Positions 54,044 through 62,770 of a DNA stretch of 64,000 nucleotides are shown piece by piece. The stretch is taken from positions 3,477 to 67,476 of the forward strand of contig VBWE01000023.1 in the NCBI GenBank assembly GCA_006218065.1. Direction: 5' to 3'. Source of the DNA: Bacteroidota bacterium (GTDB taxonomy: Bacteria > Bacteroidota > Bacteroidia > Palsa-965). Numbering within the stretch: the first letter of the stretch is position 1; each line of letters opens with the position of its first letter. The position numbers were made by a program, and so were the translations under genes. The notes beneath the pieces are model-generated. The model ran no database searches. It was given only the letters and a program-made list of their open reading frames with translations, and was not told the origin of the DNA.

Positions 54044-54880
54044 TCAGCGCAGCATCTGCCGGAGTCCGGAAACAAAAAGTTCCGGGTTTTCAAACGGCGC
54101 GTAATGCCCGCAGTTCGGGAGTGCGGCAATCCGGGCGCCCGGTATGTTCTTCGCTGCATCCTGGAAAACGATATCCGTAGTCAGCTGCGGGTGCAGCCAG
54201 CGGTTGGGAATCACCAGGTCCGGGTTGCCGTATAATATGCAAACCGGGATGCGCAAAGCCGGGAGAAAATCATACACCGGTTCATCCAGCATGCCTTTTA
54301 TGGATGCGATGAGCATGACGCTGCGTTCGTGGAAATACTTCGGATCGGCATGAACGGTATGTTTATGCAGCAGTTCTTCGCCGCGGGCGGGATTGCCGAT
54401 GAAATGCGCGAGTAATGTTTGACGAAGTTGCGCAGCGTAATCCGGATCAGAATAGGTTTTTTCCGCCCATCCGGCCAGCATCTGTTTTTCAGGCGCAGTA
54501 AATTTTTCAAGGCCCGCGCTGTTGATCAAAACCAGTTTCGAAATCCGGGCCGGGGCGCGCAAAGCCGTGATGATACCGACCTGTCCGCCCATCGAGTGAC
54601 CGCAGTAAATCACTTCGTGCAGCCCGAGCGCATCCAGGCATTCGAGCACGATATCCGAATAAAACGACATGGAAAACGATCCGCGCTGCCGGTGCGATTC
54701 GCCGTGCCCGGGAAGATCGATCGTGATGCAGCGGAATTTTTCCCGGAGCAGGTTCACGGCATATTTCCAGATGAAACCACTTTCGGAAACGCCGTGCACG
54801 AAAAACAAAACCGGTCCGCTGCCGCAGTCGTGATATGCGATACGCAGTTTGGATTTTGGAAGAGCGAGGAAACTGTTCAT
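54044..54880 (-). CDS. Alpha/beta-fold hydrolase
   Basis: A 278-residue enzyme from ATG 54880 (TTG 54889 is alternative). The elements of the fold are visible: oxyanion HGVSESGFIWKYAV, nucleophile CGHSMGGQVG, acid YGNPDLVIPN and histidine NCGHYAPFENPE. It resembles 2-hydroxymuconic semialdehyde hydrolase/epoxide-hydrolase-like carboxylic ester hydrolases. It is followed downstream by the degenerate SDR and preceded by PHA genes; a role as PHA oligomer hydrolase is possible but unsupported by motif. Confidence 0.9.
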   Translation of the reverse strand: MNSFLALPKSKLRIAYHDCGSGPVLFFVHGVSESGFIWKYAVNLLREKFRCITIDLPGHGESHRQRGSFSMSFYSDIVLECLDALGLHEVIYCGHSMGGQVGIITALRAPARISKLVLINSAGLEKFTAPEKQMLAGWAEKTYSDPDYAAQLRQTLLAHFIGNPARGEELLHKHTVHADPKYFHERSVMLIASIKGMLDEPVYDFLPALRIPVCILYGNPDLVIPNRWLHPQLTTDIVFQDAAKNIPGARIAALPNCGHYAPFENPELFVSGLRQMLR

Positions 54881-54902
54881 GGAGATCAATCGTCACTAAA
54901 GT

Positions 54903-54935
54903 ATAAAGGCGCTAAGGTAGTCCTTCGCGCCTTTA
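54903..54935. repeat. Inverted repeat or terminator after phaC
   Basis: ATAAAGGCGC and GCGCCTTTAT are perfect complements, with inner AAGG/CCTT pairs. It lies between phaC's stop and the hydrolase start and may terminate the pha operon. Confidence 0.7.
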
Positions 54936-54956
54936 TGATAAAAAGAGTATGGTAAA

Positions 54957-56003
54957 TCAGTCCCGGTTCGAGAGAAACTTATGAATCGCCGGTCCAAGTT
55001 CCTTCTGCGTGCGCGACCCGACGAAAACGCCGATATGCCCGCCGGGGAATTTATAAAGTTCTTTGTCCTTCGTGCCCACGTGATCGTTAAGCGGGATCGT
55101 GGCTGCGGGCGGAACGAGATGGTCTTCTGCTGCGTAAATATTCAGCAAAGGCATCATGATATTTTCCAGGTTCACTTTTTTTCCGCCGACAACCAGTTCA
55201 CCTTTCACCAGTTTGTTTTCCTGGTAAAGATCTTTCAGGAACTGGCGGAAACATTCGCCGGCCTGGTTCGGGCTGTCGTTGATCCATTTTTCCATGCGCA
55301 GGAAATTCATGGTCTTCTCTTTGTCCTGCAGCGTATCCACAACGCCCATGAATTTATTCACTTTCATCATCGGCTTCAGCAGGGCGAAACCGTTGTTCAT
55401 GAAATCGCCGGGTACGGAACCGTAAGTATCCACGAGACGATCAATGTTCATGTCTTTCGCCCAGCGGAAAAGCAAACCGTCGTTGGTAGAGAAATCAATC
55501 GGCGTAACGAGCGTTACGAGGTTCCGGATTTTTTCCGGATGCAGGGCCGAGTAAATCGTGCTGAGCGTACCGCCCTGGCAGATGCCCATCAGGTTTACTT
55601 TTTCCACCTTGTTGTTGCGGCGGATAAAATCAACCATCTCGTCGATAAACCAGTTCACGTAATCATCCAGCGAAAAATGCTTGTCTGCACGTGTCGGGTA
55701 ACCCCAGTCGATAATGTAAATATCGAATCCCAGGCCGAGCAGGTTTCGCACCAGGCTCCGGTCGGGCTGCAGGTCGAGCATATCGTGGCGGTTCACCAGC
55801 GCGTACGAAATGAGCAGCGGCGTTTTAACCGTTGCTTTCGTTTCGCGGGTGTAGCGGTAGAGTTTTACTTTCTCCTGCCGGAAAACCAGTTCTTTCGGCG
55901 TAGCGGCAACTTCCACGTTTTCCACCTGTACCAGGTTGCTGTAACCGTTGGCCAGCTTCGCGGCGTTTTCCGCCATTTCCTTGACGAGATTCTCGTTAGC
56001 CAT
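54957..56003 (-). CDS. phaC: Class III polyhydroxyalkanoate synthase subunit PhaC
   Basis: A 348-residue alpha/beta-hydrolase-fold polymerase that links (R)-hydroxyacyl-CoA into polyester. The lipase-like box is GICQGG with the catalytic Cys142 in place of Ser; Asp in NIYAAEDHLVPP and His in FPGGHIGVFVG complete the triad. Length agrees with class III PhaC (about 355), which needs PhaE, encoded eight bases upstream. It acts on the granule surface. Confidence 0.95.
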   Translation of the reverse strand: MANENLVKEMAENAAKLANGYSNLVQVENVEVAATPKELVFRQEKVKLYRYTRETKATVKTPLLISYALVNRHDMLDLQPDRSLVRNLLGLGFDIYIIDWGYPTRADKHFSLDDYVNWFIDEMVDFIRRNNKVEKVNLMGICQGGTLSTIYSALHPEKIRNLVTLVTPIDFSTNDGLLFRWAKDMNIDRLVDTYGSVPGDFMNNGFALLKPMMKVNKFMGVVDTLQDKEKTMNFLRMEKWINDSPNQAGECFRQFLKDLYQENKLVKGELVVGGKKVNLENIMMPLLNIYAAEDHLVPPAATIPLNDHVGTKDKELYKFPGGHIGVFVGSRTQKELGPAIHKFLSNRD

Positions 56004-56011
56004 TTTTCTTA

Positions 56012-57367
56012 TTAAGCAGTAGCCGCTTTCTTCTTCGAAGATTTGGCTTCTTTCTTTTCTTCTTCGTTTTCCCCGGCACCGACTAATTTTTCAAGCTGGC
56101 GGACGCGCTTCTTCAGTTCATAAATGGTCTGGTGAAGTTCGTCGGCTTCCGTGCGGAGCACAACCGGCAGGGGCTGAAGCGAGATCTCGGCTACTTTTTC
56201 GAAATCGTTTTTGATTTCGAGGCCGAGGTCGAGCAGTTCGCCCTGGAGTTTGGAATACGCCTCGGTGCGGAACAGTTCGACAAAAGCCGATTCGTTTTTG
56301 TTCACCCAGTTCTGGAACACCTGCTGGAAATTACTCATGTCGGTTCCTTTCTTCGATTCTTCGAAACTGTCGAAAACGAATTTCTCGAAGTTCTTCGAAC
56401 CGGTGGTATACATCAGGTGCTGAAGTTCATTGAGCTTCTGCCCGTACTGTGAAAAACGGTCGAGCTGCTTGCTGAAAATTTCATTCAGTTCACTTTCCTT
56501 GCCGGGAGCGTAAAGGCGGATGAGCGGGTTGATGCTGCGCTGGTACACGCTGAAAATATTGTTCTGCGCGTTCTTCGGATCGTTTCCGAAAAGCAGGAAT
56601 GGCATCAGTTGTTCAGCCTGCGGCATGTTGCCGGCATATTGCTGGAAAAGATGACGGTTGTGGTTGTTGATCACTTCGAACCAGCCCGAGAACTGGTTAT
56701 AAAGGTCTTTCAACTGCACGGGAGAGATCGCTTCGAAACTTTTATCCATCAGGTCCTTGAATTTACCTGCGTCGAAATATTTCTGGAATGTTTCGGGCGT
56801 GAAATTCTTCTCGCTGATGCTCTTGTAGAAAGGAGCCCATACTTCGTAAAGTTTGAAGTAGGTATTCGACATGTTGACCATGTTCTCGTATGCTTCGCGG
56901 GCCGTGGTGTCGCCGATATTGGGCGTCATCGCCTTGAAAGGAGCGATCCACTGGTTCATCCAGCCTGAATTGGTTTCCATCCACTGTTCCTGCGATTTGC
57001 GGAAAGCGGCGAAGGCGTCGTTCGGGTTGGCTGCCGTAAAAGGAGCGAAGAATTTCTGGGAATTGTCAAACCAGGTCTTCATCGAATTTTGCTGCGACTC
57101 GAACCATTGGTTGTACAGGTCGGCCGGCTTGCCGCTCCCGTTGAAGGGATTGCTGAACAGCGTTCCGGCGGAAGCGGTATTTTTTTCCGATGCTTCGCGT
57201 GCAATCTCGGTTTGATTGTTGAGCCACTCCTGGTAAATATCCGTGCCTTTTTCAAGGGCCTGGCCGTTTTGCACAGCTTCCTGGAGTTTTTGCGTGCTGG
57301 TTGCCCAGTTGTTCATCAACTTGTTGTTGGTTTCCACCCACGCGTCGAAAATGCTCTTGTTGTCCAT
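56012..57367 (-). CDS. phaE: Class III polyhydroxyalkanoate synthase subunit PhaE
   Basis: A 451-residue helical partner of PhaC, rich in Gln, Asn, Phe and Trp (LMNNWATSTQKLQEAVQNGQ; QEQWMETNSGWMNQW), with the conserved C-terminal part (EISLQPLPVVLRTEADELHQTIYELKKRVRQLEKLV). A Lys/Ala/Glu-rich tail ends it. It is longer than classic PhaE (about 360). It starts the phaEC operon and has the best promoter in the window. Confidence 0.9.
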   Translation of the reverse strand: MDNKSIFDAWVETNNKLMNNWATSTQKLQEAVQNGQALEKGTDIYQEWLNNQTEIAREASEKNTASAGTLFSNPFNGSGKPADLYNQWFESQQNSMKTWFDNSQKFFAPFTAANPNDAFAAFRKSQEQWMETNSGWMNQWIAPFKAMTPNIGDTTAREAYENMVNMSNTYFKLYEVWAPFYKSISEKNFTPETFQKYFDAGKFKDLMDKSFEAISPVQLKDLYNQFSGWFEVINNHNRHLFQQYAGNMPQAEQLMPFLLFGNDPKNAQNNIFSVYQRSINPLIRLYAPGKESELNEIFSKQLDRFSQYGQKLNELQHLMYTTGSKNFEKFVFDSFEESKKGTDMSNFQQVFQNWVNKNESAFVELFRTEAYSKLQGELLDLGLEIKNDFEKVAEISLQPLPVVLRTEADELHQTIYELKKRVRQLEKLVGAGENEEEKKEAKSSKKKAATA

Positions 57368-57423
57368 TTGTGTAAAGTGTTGACTTTTAGTGATTTGGCC
57401 TAATGCAGGCCGCTTTCAGGCTG

Positions 57424-57453
57424 CAAAGGTAGACTTTTTCCGGCGAAAGTCAA
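57424..57453 (-). promoter_or_regulatory. phaEC promoter with full consensus
   Basis: Minus strand: TTG (57451-57453), 19 bases, TACCTTTG (57424-57431). Both boxes and the 19-base spacing match the Bacteroidota consensus; the ATG is 56 bases downstream. Confidence 0.75.
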
Positions 57454-57580
57454 GCAGAACCTGTTATGAAATCATAAATTCATCGGCAAATACCCATGTT
57501 TCGTGGAAATAAAATTGCGGTTAAGCGGAACAGGATGCGGCCGAACTTGTTTATTTTCGCTGACCCATAAACAAGGAATC

Positions 57581-57985
57581 ATGATCGAACAAGGAGAAGT
57601 TTACACGCACGAATTTTCATTCAGCCAGGAAGACGTGAAACAGTTTGCCGCCGTTACCGGCGATAATAACCCGGTTCATCTCGACGCGGATTATGCCGCG
57701 GGAACGATGTTTAAACGTCCCATCATGCACGGATTTTTAGGCGGAGCTGTTTTTTCCAAAATTTTCGGAACGCTTTTCCCGGGCGAAGGAACCATTTATC
57801 TGAAACAATCGATGGCCTTTATGCGCCCGATGTTCGTGGATACCGTGTACGAAGCCCGGATCACGGTGAAAGAGATCAACCGCGAAAAACACCGTATGGT
57901 GGTGGATACTGTGATCGCCGAAAAAGCCAGTAACGACGTAACGATCAGCGGCGAAGCAACCGTGATGAACGTGAACCGGATTTAA
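57581..57985 (+). CDS. phaJ: MaoC-like (R)-enoyl-CoA hydratase, PhaJ type
   Basis: A 134-residue hot-dog-fold hydratase from ATG 57581. The hydratase-2 motif is present: FAAVTGDNNPVHLDADYAAGTMFKRPIMHGFLGG, with Asp and His as catalytic pair. PhaJ turns fatty-acid beta-oxidation intermediates into (R)-3-hydroxyacyl-CoA, the PHA synthase substrate, and this gene is divergent from phaEC. Thus a PHA route from fatty acids is plausible. The symbol rests on context. Confidence 0.85.
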   Translation: MIEQGEVYTHEFSFSQEDVKQFAAVTGDNNPVHLDADYAAGTMFKRPIMHGFLGGAVFSKIFGTLFPGEGTIYLKQSMAFMRPMFVDTVYEARITVKEINREKHRMVVDTVIAEKASNDVTISGEATVMNVNRI

Positions 57986-58030
57986 AGTCCGTTTACAATT
58001 CCTGCGGAATAAGCCAGTGTGTTGATGAAC

Positions 58031-58102
58031 CAATTTGAAAATGGAGAAGATTCGAAGATGCGCACAGCCCGGCGCGCCGGGCATTTTCAAATTTTCAAAT
58101 GG
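58031..58102. repeat. Inverted repeat with a perfect GC palindrome
   Basis: CAATTTGAAAATG (58031-58043) faces CATTTTCAAATTTTCAAATGG (58082-58102). In the loop GCCCGGCGCGCCGGGC (58067-58082) is a perfect 16-bp palindrome. It separates phaJ from the STAS-like gene. Confidence 0.75.
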
Positions 58103-58191
58103 AGAAATTGATTCATTGTAAAAGAGACGAAGATTTGGACTCCTGATTCAAAATTCTTGCTTATTTTGAGGCACTGTGAAGGAGGGGCGAA

Positions 58192-58602
58192 ATGGAAAAC
58201 ACAACTAGCTGTTTTATTACAACACTGGAGAAAGAGGGATATCTTCTTTCCAAAGTACGGTCGGGGGCGGAGATCGGGCTGGCGGAAGCCAAAGAGAATT
58301 CCGCTATCGTTTCGGGGCTTTCAGCCGGGGATATTTACCCGATCCTGGTCGATATCCGTACAATAAAATCCATTTCGAAAGAAGCGCGGGATCATTTCGC
58401 CATGCGCGACCGGGAACCGGGAGTCAGTGCAATCGCGATGCTCGTCGCTTCACCGGTGAGCCGGATTATCGGGAATTTTTTCCTCGGACTTAACCGCCCT
58501 GCCGTTCCCACGCGTATGTTTTCCTCGAACGAAGACGCGCTGAACTGGATAAAAAAACGCATCAGGGAAAAACAGGTCGGGGCGGATGAGCGGCATGCTT
58601 GA
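58192..58602 (+). CDS. STAS/SpoIIAA-like regulatory protein
   Basis: A 136-residue soluble protein ([71 protein letters not shown]) with the alternating beta-alpha pattern of STAS/SpoIIAA-like proteins common in Bacteroidota. Its stop overlaps the histidine kinase start by 17 bases, so both are likely translated together and may interact. Confidence 0.7.
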   Translation: MENTTSCFITTLEKEGYLLSKVRSGAEIGLAEAKENSAIVSGLSAGDIYPILVDIRTIKSISKEARDHFAMRDREPGVSAIAMLVASPVSRIIGNFFLGLNRPAVPTRMFSSNEDALNWIKKRIREKQVGADERHA

Positions 58603-59518
58603 AGAAATCGCTTTGAAAATCGCCGCTTTGTCGGGTGTGCAGCCCGAAGCAGGCGAATCCGGTGAGTCCGCCACCCTGCGCGGACTGGACATGATCGAGA
58701 AACAACTGCAGCAGAAAGAAAAAGAACGGATCGAAAATACGCGCCGGATCAGTGAGCTGCTCGATGTGGTGATGGCGCTTGCCGCGCTCGACTATTCCAA
58801 AAAAGCGATCGTGTCGGATGAGCACGATCATGTGGATGCGATTGCTGCGGGCATCAACATGCTCGGCGAAGAACTGAAAGCATCCACCATTTCGCTCAAG
58901 GAAAAAGAAGTGCTGCTCCGCGAGATCCATCACCGTGTGAAAAATAATCTCCAGGTGATCTCGAGCCTGCTCAACCTGCAGGCGGGACAGATCACCGATG
59001 AAACCGCCCGCGAAAAATATGCCGTGAGCCGCGAACGGATCCGTGCGATGGCGCTTGTACACGAAAAACTGTACGAATCGAAAAACCTGTCGGGAATCAA
59101 CTTCAGCGATTACGTCCGCTCCCTGGCCCATTCGCTCAACGTAAGCTGCAACCCCGACCCGGACCGCATCAGGCTGGAAGTCGACGCCAGCGACAGCAGC
59201 CCCGGTTTCCGCATCGATACCGCTATTCCATGTGCGCTTGTACTGAACGAACTCCTGCTCAACGCATTCAAGCACGCATTCCCGGAAAATAAAAAAGGAC
59301 GGATCGATGTTTTTTTCGGTTCCGATCCCGAGAATGCGGAGTATTTCCTGCTCCAGGTAAGCGACGACGGAATCGGAATTCCCGAAGGACTCGACCCGGA
59401 ACTGTCGGAAACTTTAGGTTTGCAGCTCGTGCACATTCTCTCGGAACAGCTCCAGGCCAAACTTTCGGTCAACAACGAAAACGGTGCGCATTTTACACTT
59501 CGCTTCCGCGGGGAATAA
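58586..59518 (+). CDS. HisKA_2-family sensor histidine kinase, soluble
   Basis: A 310-residue kinase: coiled-coil N-terminus (1-105), HisKA_2 phosphoacceptor [26 protein letters not shown] (His115/His116), N-box [16 protein letters not shown], and G-boxes [13 protein letters not shown] and [13 protein letters not shown]. No membrane segment or PAS domain is seen. The start could be 58595 instead. There is no response regulator next to it. It would act downstream of the STAS-like partner. Confidence 0.92.
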   Translation: MSGMLEEIALKIAALSGVQPEAGESGESATLRGLDMIEKQLQQKEKERIENTRRISELLDVVMALAALDYSKKAIVSDEHDHVDAIAAGINMLGEELKASTISLKEKEVLLREIHHRVKNNLQVISSLLNLQAGQITDETAREKYAVSRERIRAMALVHEKLYESKNLSGINFSDYVRSLAHSLNVSCNPDPDRIRLEVDASDSSPGFRIDTAIPCALVLNELLLNAFKHAFPENKKGRIDVFFGSDPENAEYFLLQVSDDGIGIPEGLDPELSETLGLQLVHILSEQLQAKLSVNNENGAHFTLRFRGE

Positions 59519-59522
59519 AAAC

Positions 59523-59597
59523 AATGCCGAATTTCGAATGACGAAGTGTATCATTTTACTTCGCCATTCATTATTCGATGTTCGAAATTCGACATTT
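59523..59597. repeat. Inverted repeat, family B copy 2
   Basis: AATGCCGAATTTCGAATGAC (from 59523) faces ATGTTCGAAATTCGACATT (to 59597), with ACGAAGT/ACTTCG inside. The left arm matches 14911 onward. Confidence 0.8.
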
Positions 59598-59642
59598 AAT
59601 TCCAGGAACTTTCCCGAAGGGATGAATATCCATACGGAATAC

Positions 59643-59686
59643 AAAACCGGGATCCCTCAACACCCATCAGGAGGAACCCCGGTTTA
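59643..59686 (-). terminator. Terminator-like hairpin of the Omp28-like gene
   Basis: AAACCGGG pairs with CCCCGGTTT and CCCTC with GGAGG. On the minus strand TTTTG follows. It lies 28 bases past the stop codon. Confidence 0.6.
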
Positions 59687-59713
59687 CCAAACAGTTAACA
59701 ACCCGTCAACTGG

Positions 59714-60886
59714 TTATTGCCTGATCATTTTACTTGTGATAATTCCTTCGCCGGTAACCAGCGTTACAAAATAAATTCCCGCAGCGATTTCGTTCATGTC
59801 CAGGTTTGCGCTGAATGATCCTGCGGCATGCGCCCGGTCTTCAAAAACCGTCATCACGCGTTTTCCGCCCAGGTCGCTGATATAAAGCGAAGCGTCGCCG
59901 GCATTTTTTATGGAATAATGTACGTTTGAAAAACCTGCCGACGGGTTGGGATACACCTGCATCGTGACAAACTGTTCTGCCGGGATATCGTTTACCGCCG
60001 TGGTGAAATTGGTGGTCAGTGCAGTTTCATTTGCATTCAGCACCCAGCGGTTCCCGTTGCCGGTGGTCGACGGTGTGCTGTTGGCGGCGTAATGCGCGAC
60101 GAAAGCGACGAGACTGATTTTCGAATCATCATAATTCGCCGGTACGGTGTAGCTCACCGTCGTGGAATAATTCGTGGAAAGCGCCGGCGAATTCGGAATC
60201 ACGCTGCTTGCTCCCCAGGTCGGCGTAAGCGCAGCACGCAATACATGCCGGTGCGGGTACCCGCTTATATAGGAAGTCGAACTGTTGTACTGGCCCGGGT
60301 AATGCGTATTCGCGAAAGTGGCATCGTAGCATTTCTGGTCATAGCCCGTGCCGCTGCCGATCACGCTGTCTTCCACCAGGAAAAGGCTGATGCGGTAATC
60401 GCCGTTCGGAACAGCCAGCAAAAAATTGGCCGTTACCGTAGCGCTGATCTGCCGCGTGGAAGGATTATAAGTCCCCTGGATATTCACCCCGACGCGCGGC
60501 GACTCGGTATTGATGAGTCGTGTAACCACGGAATCGAATCCGCCGACAGGCATATACGGTTCGCTGGCCAGCCAGGGATACGTTACGCGGTCAATCATGA
60601 TGGCCGGTGCAAAACCGAATGAAGGATTGGCGAATTCCTGTTCGATGGCATCGGTAAACGTATTGCTCATGGCATCGGTGCCGAATCCTTCGTGTATCGT
60701 CAGCAGTACGGTATTCGCGGTGTGCTGGTCGTGCCACTGGTTAACGTTCCACGTTTGAGGAGGGCACATGCCGCAAAGCGTGGTGGTGAACTCTTCCATC
60801 AAAACCCGTTTAACAACGGGCTGGGCAGACAGGTTCACGGCCAGCGCCAGGCTGCAGATCAGTATGAGTTTTGTTTTCATGTTCAT
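59714..60886 (-). CDS. Omp28-related thiol-containing protein with T9SS sorting domain
   Basis: A 390-residue secreted protein (signal peptide ending NLSAQ). The start VKRVLMEEFTTTLCGMCPPQT has CGMC (Cys38, Cys41) as in Omp28-related, thioredoxin-like proteins. The beta-rich C-terminal half is followed by a type A sorting domain (QVYPNPSAGFSNVHYS ... GIYFVTLVTGEGIITSKMIRQ). The gene directly upstream on this strand is the helical-repeat paralogue (60953). No other redox partner is nearby. Confidence 0.85.
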   Translation of the reverse strand: MNMKTKLILICSLALAVNLSAQPVVKRVLMEEFTTTLCGMCPPQTWNVNQWHDQHTANTVLLTIHEGFGTDAMSNTFTDAIEQEFANPSFGFAPAIMIDRVTYPWLASEPYMPVGGFDSVVTRLINTESPRVGVNIQGTYNPSTRQISATVTANFLLAVPNGDYRISLFLVEDSVIGSGTGYDQKCYDATFANTHYPGQYNSSTSYISGYPHRHVLRAALTPTWGASSVIPNSPALSTNYSTTVSYTVPANYDDSKISLVAFVAHYAANSTPSTTGNGNRWVLNANETALTTNFTTAVNDIPAEQFVTMQVYPNPSAGFSNVHYSIKNAGDASLYISDLGGKRVMTVFEDRAHAAGSFSANLDMNEIAAGIYFVTLVTGEGIITSKMIRQ

Positions 60887-60952
60887 GACGTTCTTGTTTT
60901 AAGTACACCGCAAACCTCGGCCAAACAAGTGCACCGCGCCACCCGAATCAAA

Positions 60953-62473
60953 TCAAAAGTTCCGTTTCCGATCGCGGTTTTCTTCTAACTCTTCGCGCAT
61001 GCTTCGCTGGCTGATATGCGCATCGATCCAGAGCAGGTAATCGAAACCGTTGAAATTGGAGATGTGCTTCAGGCGATCCGGAACCGCTGCAATCTGTTCG
61101 CGCAGTTTCGAAAATGCCGCTTTCTTTTCCGCCCGTGTCGAAGCCTGCGTGATGTACGTGGACAAAGCCGTGGCCATAATGCCGATGAACGCGAATTCGT
61201 CGGGCAATTTTTTCAGGTGATTGCGCAGCGAACGGATACGGTAATGCAACAAATCAAGATCGCCGGTTTCATAATAGATGACCAGCCCGAGCAGCATGAC
61301 TTCCGGGTGCACATGTTCATATAAACTTTCCAGTTTGCCATGATTCCGCAGCGCTTCGCGGATTTCTCCCTTGTAAAGTGCGGCCTGCGTCATGTTGGTG
61401 AAGAGAATATTCACCAGGCTGTTGCTGAAACGGTACGCGTTTTTTTCGGCAACCTGCAGCAGGTTCCTGCTTTTTTCGTAGGCGGAATCGATTTGTTTTT
61501 CCCCGAGCAGCAAAGCGATATGATTGTTCACCAGGTTGATGTACGCATCGCTGACCCGCGCGGTAAGCAATCTCGGCGGAATGCGCTGGTAAAAACGGTT
61601 GGCTTTATCCACGTACTTGTCAAGGCCTTTCTTCCCGAGATTTTTATACGCGATAAACACGTTGTTCAGTGTGGAGAGGTATTCGAAACTGCGCAGAAAA
61701 ATTTTCTTCGGCTCGCTTTCTATTTTCTCCGCCAGCATCACGCGGTATTCGAGGCTGCTTTTCCAGTCGTTCAGCAAACGGTAGCAGGTGCTCATGGTTT
61801 GCGCATATTCGCGCATCAGGGTGAAGTCGAGCCGGCCTTCGGGAACCAGGCGGTGCGCTTCGCGGATCCATTTTTTCACTTCCGTTTCCTCCGTCTTTGA
61901 AGGAGGCGTTTCGCGCGTGATCAGTTTCCAGGAAAGCACATTGATCCGGCGAAGCTGCAGCCAGATGTTCAGGTGGTCCAGGCGTTCGTCGAGTTCGCCT
62001 GCGCTCACGTTCCCGGTTTGTTTTAAACGCGGTTCCGCGAGGCCGGTGCGTAACTTCCAGTCGAGACAAACCGGGAGGAAAACGAGCTTGTCATGTTCCA
62101 GGCAAAGCCGGTAGGCCTGGTCGATACAGCGGCGCAGGCTGGCGTATTGCTTTTTCTTCAACAGGATTTCCGCCTGCATGAATTTGCGCAGGATCAGCGT
62201 TTCCGGCGAACCGTTCGCATGATAATTTTCCAGGCTGCGCAGGGCCGTTTCATACGCGTAATGTTTCAGGCGTTTATAATAATTGCTGTCGCTGATGCCG
62301 AGTTTTTCCTGCAACTGCCGTTCGTCAAAAACATCCTGGCGGTCGAGCTGGCGGATCAGCTCGTGGTAATGTTTGTTCGCTCCCGACTGATCCGCAAACA
62401 AGGTGAGGTAGCGTTTCTCGTTCATGTCGAACGATTTGACGAGCCGGAATAAATTTTCGGAAGGTGTTTTCAT
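60953..62473 (-). CDS. Predicted helical-repeat protein, paralogue of 16075-17535
   Basis: A 506-residue cytoplasmic protein, paralogous to 16075-17535. The opening reads ENLFRLVKSFDMNEKRYLTLFADQSG, followed by helix pairs of TPR-like size (for example SYEKSRNLLQVAEKNAYRFSNSLVNILF-type) and a basic end (SMREELEENRDRKRNF). Its distribution next to T9SS cargo, here upstream of the Omp28-like gene, repeats that of the first copy. No function is established. Confidence 0.7.
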   Translation of the reverse strand: MKTPSENLFRLVKSFDMNEKRYLTLFADQSGANKHYHELIRQLDRQDVFDERQLQEKLGISDSNYYKRLKHYAYETALRSLENYHANGSPETLILRKFMQAEILLKKKQYASLRRCIDQAYRLCLEHDKLVFLPVCLDWKLRTGLAEPRLKQTGNVSAGELDERLDHLNIWLQLRRINVLSWKLITRETPPSKTEETEVKKWIREAHRLVPEGRLDFTLMREYAQTMSTCYRLLNDWKSSLEYRVMLAEKIESEPKKIFLRSFEYLSTLNNVFIAYKNLGKKGLDKYVDKANRFYQRIPPRLLTARVSDAYINLVNNHIALLLGEKQIDSAYEKSRNLLQVAEKNAYRFSNSLVNILFTNMTQAALYKGEIREALRNHGKLESLYEHVHPEVMLLGLVIYYETGDLDLLHYRIRSLRNHLKKLPDEFAFIGIMATALSTYITQASTRAEKKAAFSKLREQIAAVPDRLKHISNFNGFDYLLWIDAHISQRSMREELEENRDRKRNF

Positions 62474-62484
62474 TACTGTTCAAA

Positions 62485-62550
62485 GTTCCATGTTTAAAGT
62501 TTCATGTTCAGATCGCTCAAACATTGAACATGAAACTTTAAACATGGAAC
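62485..62550. repeat. Perfect 26-bp inverted repeat
   Basis: The arms 62485-62510 (GTTCCATGTTTAAAGTTTCA and six more bases) and 62525-62550 are exact complements with a 14-base loop. It is only 11 bases from the start of the 60953-62473 gene, on its upstream side. Confidence 0.9.
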
Positions 62551-62707
62551 ATAAAACATGAAACGGTAAGCGTGCTACCATTCAACGATCAAAAAGGTTT
62601 CCATCGCGATACGAGTTTGGTTACAGACCAAATGTGCAACTGCTCCCGTTCCGGAACTACCGAAATATAGTCAAAAGTTACAATTCAGATAAACTCCCGG
62701 AATTTGT

Positions 62708-62769
62708 ACTTGTTTTCCGAAGCTGTGGCATACTTGCTATCCGAAACTTACAGCTTCGGACAACAAGTG
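62708..62769. repeat. Inverted repeat at the pepT 3' end
   Basis: ACTTGTTTTCCGAAGCTGTG faces CAGCTTCGGACAACAAGTG with one or two mismatches. It ends one base before the pepT stop codon and may act as its terminator. Confidence 0.75.
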
Positions 62770-62770
62770 A

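Larger units (their letters stand above)
62474..62770. other. Gene-free stretch with two inverted repeats
   Basis: It holds the perfect inverted repeat at 62485-62550 and the one at 62708-62769 described separately. Between them 62551-62700 is unremarkable; no ORF or promoter box is supported. Confidence 0.6.

Noticed and set aside
54981-56015. 344-codon ORF antisense to phaC
   Set aside because: The minus frame carries the PhaC Cys box and triad. The plus frame is rich in His, Phe and Arg, as expected from complementing a real gene.
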